Shown in pieces: positions 62,617 through 64,000 of a stretch of DNA of 64,000 bases. Origin of the DNA: Candidatus Barnesiella excrementigallinarum (lineage in GTDB: Bacteria; Bacteroidota; Bacteroidia; Bacteroidales; Barnesiellaceae); the NCBI GenBank assembly GCA_019114445.1, contig DXFL01000014.1, forward strand, positions 62,001 to 126,000. The letters are read 5' to 3'. Numbering within the stretch: position 1 is the stretch's first letter; each line of letters starts with the position of its first letter. The notes below the pieces were generated by a model, which had not been told where the DNA came from, searched no databases, and saw only the letters and a list, made by a program, of their open reading frames with translations. The translations under genes and the position numbers were made by a program.

Positions 62617-64000
62617 ATGAAAAACTACCTTCGTATTGTTTTAGCGATAGCAGGAATAGCGTTGTTCTGGTTGCAAGCCGGGGCGGCTATTCCTGCCGGC
62701 TATTATTATGCTGCCGATGGAAAAAGTGGGGCTGCATTGAAGACTGCCTTGCACGAAATAGTAAGTTCGATGCATACGTTGAGTTACGGTAGTGGCGAAG
62801 GTGCCACTTGGGAGGGCTTTTCCCGTACCGACCGGCGACCTGACGGTTCTGTATGGGATATGTATTCGGGAGAAGTGCGTTATTTCGACGGGTTCAAGGC
62901 TGTCGAGGGTATGCACATCGAACACTCTTTCCCCAAGAGTTGGTGGGGTGCTTACGAAAATAATGCGTATAGAGACCTGCACCATCTATTCCCTGCCGAC
63001 GGTTCGGCCAATTCGTCCAAAAACAACCTCCCGTTGGGCGAGGTTACAGGGACTCCCGGTTTCGATAACGGTTATTCAAAAATCGGCACGAATGGTTTCG
63101 GTACCGATTATGCCGACCGCTGCTTCGAGCCTGCCGACGAGTATAAAGGCGATTTTGCCCGAGCCTATTTCTATGTGGTTACGGCGTATGAAAATTTGTA
63201 CGACTACTGGCAGTCGCCTATGGTCGATAACAATACCTATCCCGTATGGAACGAGTGGGCGTTGGAACTGCTGTTGAAGTGGCATTTGCAAGATCCTCCG
63301 AGCGAAAAGGAACTGGCTCGGAACGATTCGGTTTATGCGATACAAGGCAATCGCAATCCATATATCGATTTCCCCGCTTTGGTCGAATATGTGTGGGGCG
63401 AGCACAGCGACGAACCTTATACTTTCCCCGAGGAGACTTTGCCGTTTTTGGCAAAACCTCGTCGCGACCAATCTATCGATATGGGGGTAATCCTTACAGG
63501 CGACAGCAAGACCGAATCGCTTGAAATTTTGGGAAATAACCTCGATTCGCCGCTTTCTCTCTCGTGGAAACGGGGCGGAATATTCCAACTCTCCGATGAC
63601 CAGTTGTCGCCACAAGTTGTGCACGACGGCTATGAGGTGGAAATTTCGTGTAACAATCCCTCCGAAGGAGTATATCGCGATACACTCGTTATTTCGGGGG
63701 GTGGAATAGACCGTCGGTATAGCATTCCCGTGCAGTTGATAGCCGTTCCTTCTTTTATCAACACCTCGGCCACCGATGTGGCAGCCGACGGTGCAACGGT
63801 ACATTGGATCGATTATCCTTCGGCTACCGACTATCGCGTTTCGCTATGGACCGGCGATACGGCAGCCGGCGATCTCATTATATCGGCTTATATCGAAGGT
63901 TCGGGTTACAACAAAGCCATCGAACTTTATAACGGTACGGGTGCCCCTGTCGATCTTTCGGCATATAGTTTGCGAATGGCCGTGAACGGTGGCGGGAATT
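62617..64000 (+). CDS. Secreted endonuclease I family protein with lamin-tail domain, 3' partial
   Basis: The frame is open from ATG 62617 to the window end, giving 461 complete codons. A signal peptide (about 1-24) precedes an endonuclease I domain (~25-270) with EHSFPKSWW (His103) and [24 protein letters not shown]. An Ig-like region follows, and the last visible ~45 residues ([37 protein letters not shown]) start a lamin-tail domain. It is a tandem relative of the gene at 60517-62571, 45 bases downstream of it, but the two differ greatly in sequence, so the duplication is old. Its C-terminus is outside the window. Confidence 0.88.
   Translation, partial: MKNYLRIVLAIAGIALFWLQAGAAIPAGYYYAADGKSGAALKTALHEIVSSMHTLSYGSGEGATWEGFSRTDRRPDGSVWDMYSGEVRYFDGFKAVEGMHIEHSFPKSWWGAYENNAYRDLHHLFPADGSANSSKNNLPLGEVTGTPGFDNGYSKIGTNGFGTDYADRCFEPADEYKGDFARAYFYVVTAYENLYDYWQSPMVDNNTYPVWNEWALELLLKWHLQDPPSEKELARNDSVYAIQGNRNPYIDFPALVEYVWGEHSDEPYTFPEETLPFLAKPRRDQSIDMGVILTGDSKTESLEILGNNLDSPLSLSWKRGGIFQLSDDQLSPQVVHDGYEVEISCNNPSEGVYRDTLVISGGGIDRRYSIPVQLIAVPSFINTSATDVAADGATVHWIDYPSATDYRVSLWTGDTAAGDLIISAYIEGSGYNKAIELYNGTGAPVDLSAYSLRMAVNGGGN

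Overview
The window looks like chromosomal DNA from a member of the order Bacteroidales (Bacteroidota), probably a gut or oral anaerobe. The evidence is: (i) promoters of the Bacteroidetes type, TTTG, then 19-20 bases, then TAnnTTTG, several with near-perfect spacing; (ii) several secreted proteins ending in type IX secretion (T9SS, Por) C-terminal sorting domains; (iii) a methylmalonyl-CoA epimerase plus Na+-pumping decarboxylase cluster typical of propionate formers; (iv) lineage genes such as the DUF4924 protein and the tail-fibre-like domain on a GH16 enzyme. The genus is not assignable from sequence reading alone. No tRNA, rRNA, CRISPR array, intact insertion sequence or prophage was seen.

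Layout. 1-5.8 kb: tail of a secreted adhesin-like protein, a lipoprotein cyclophilin, an M16 protease, an orphan Cas6-family protein and a DUF349 protein. 5.9-12.3 kb: a polyprenyl-phosphate sugar transferase, then a minus-strand operon of threonylcarbamoyl-AMP synthase, a second sugar transferase, a ClC channel and fmt, facing a divergent patatin/GH13 operon. 15.2-18.2 kb: prs and dnaK, convergent. 18.6-23.1 kb: mce, mmdA, a lamin-tail/OadG fusion, a biotin carrier and the beta subunit. 23.1-30.1 kb is the most accessory-looking part: a DUF5131 gene, the 3' half of a GH3 beta-glucosidase fused back to back with a decapitated T9SS-tailed gene, a GH16 enzyme and two related beta-helix surface proteins. 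30.3-35.5 kb: M23 peptidase, C69 dipeptidase, phosphoglucomutase. 35.8-44.7 kb (minus): prfC, rfbD, DUF4924; guaA, an RCK-type cation/proton antiporter, mgtC; fabD. 45-46.1 kb: tatA and tatC. 46.2-54 kb (minus): a candidate small RNA, nitroreductase, folK-like, tex, metallophosphoesterase, acyltransferase, RluA, PASTA protein. 54.3-60.4 kb: a coiled-coil membrane protein of unknown function and a TolC/HlyD/ABC-2 permease exporter without an ATPase gene. 60.5-64 kb: two tandem secreted endonuclease I proteins, the second cut by the window end.

Most of the window is ordinary core metabolism, translation and envelope biology. The items most worth a second look are the orphan Cas6 that lacks the usual catalytic histidine, a 113-nt intergenic small-RNA candidate with its own promoter and terminator, the GH3/T9SS breakpoint with about 12 nt shared by both genes, the lamin-tail domain built into the Na+-pump decarboxylase, and the stand-alone DUF5131 gene with a consensus promoter. 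I found no clearly complete, previously undescribed multi-gene system.
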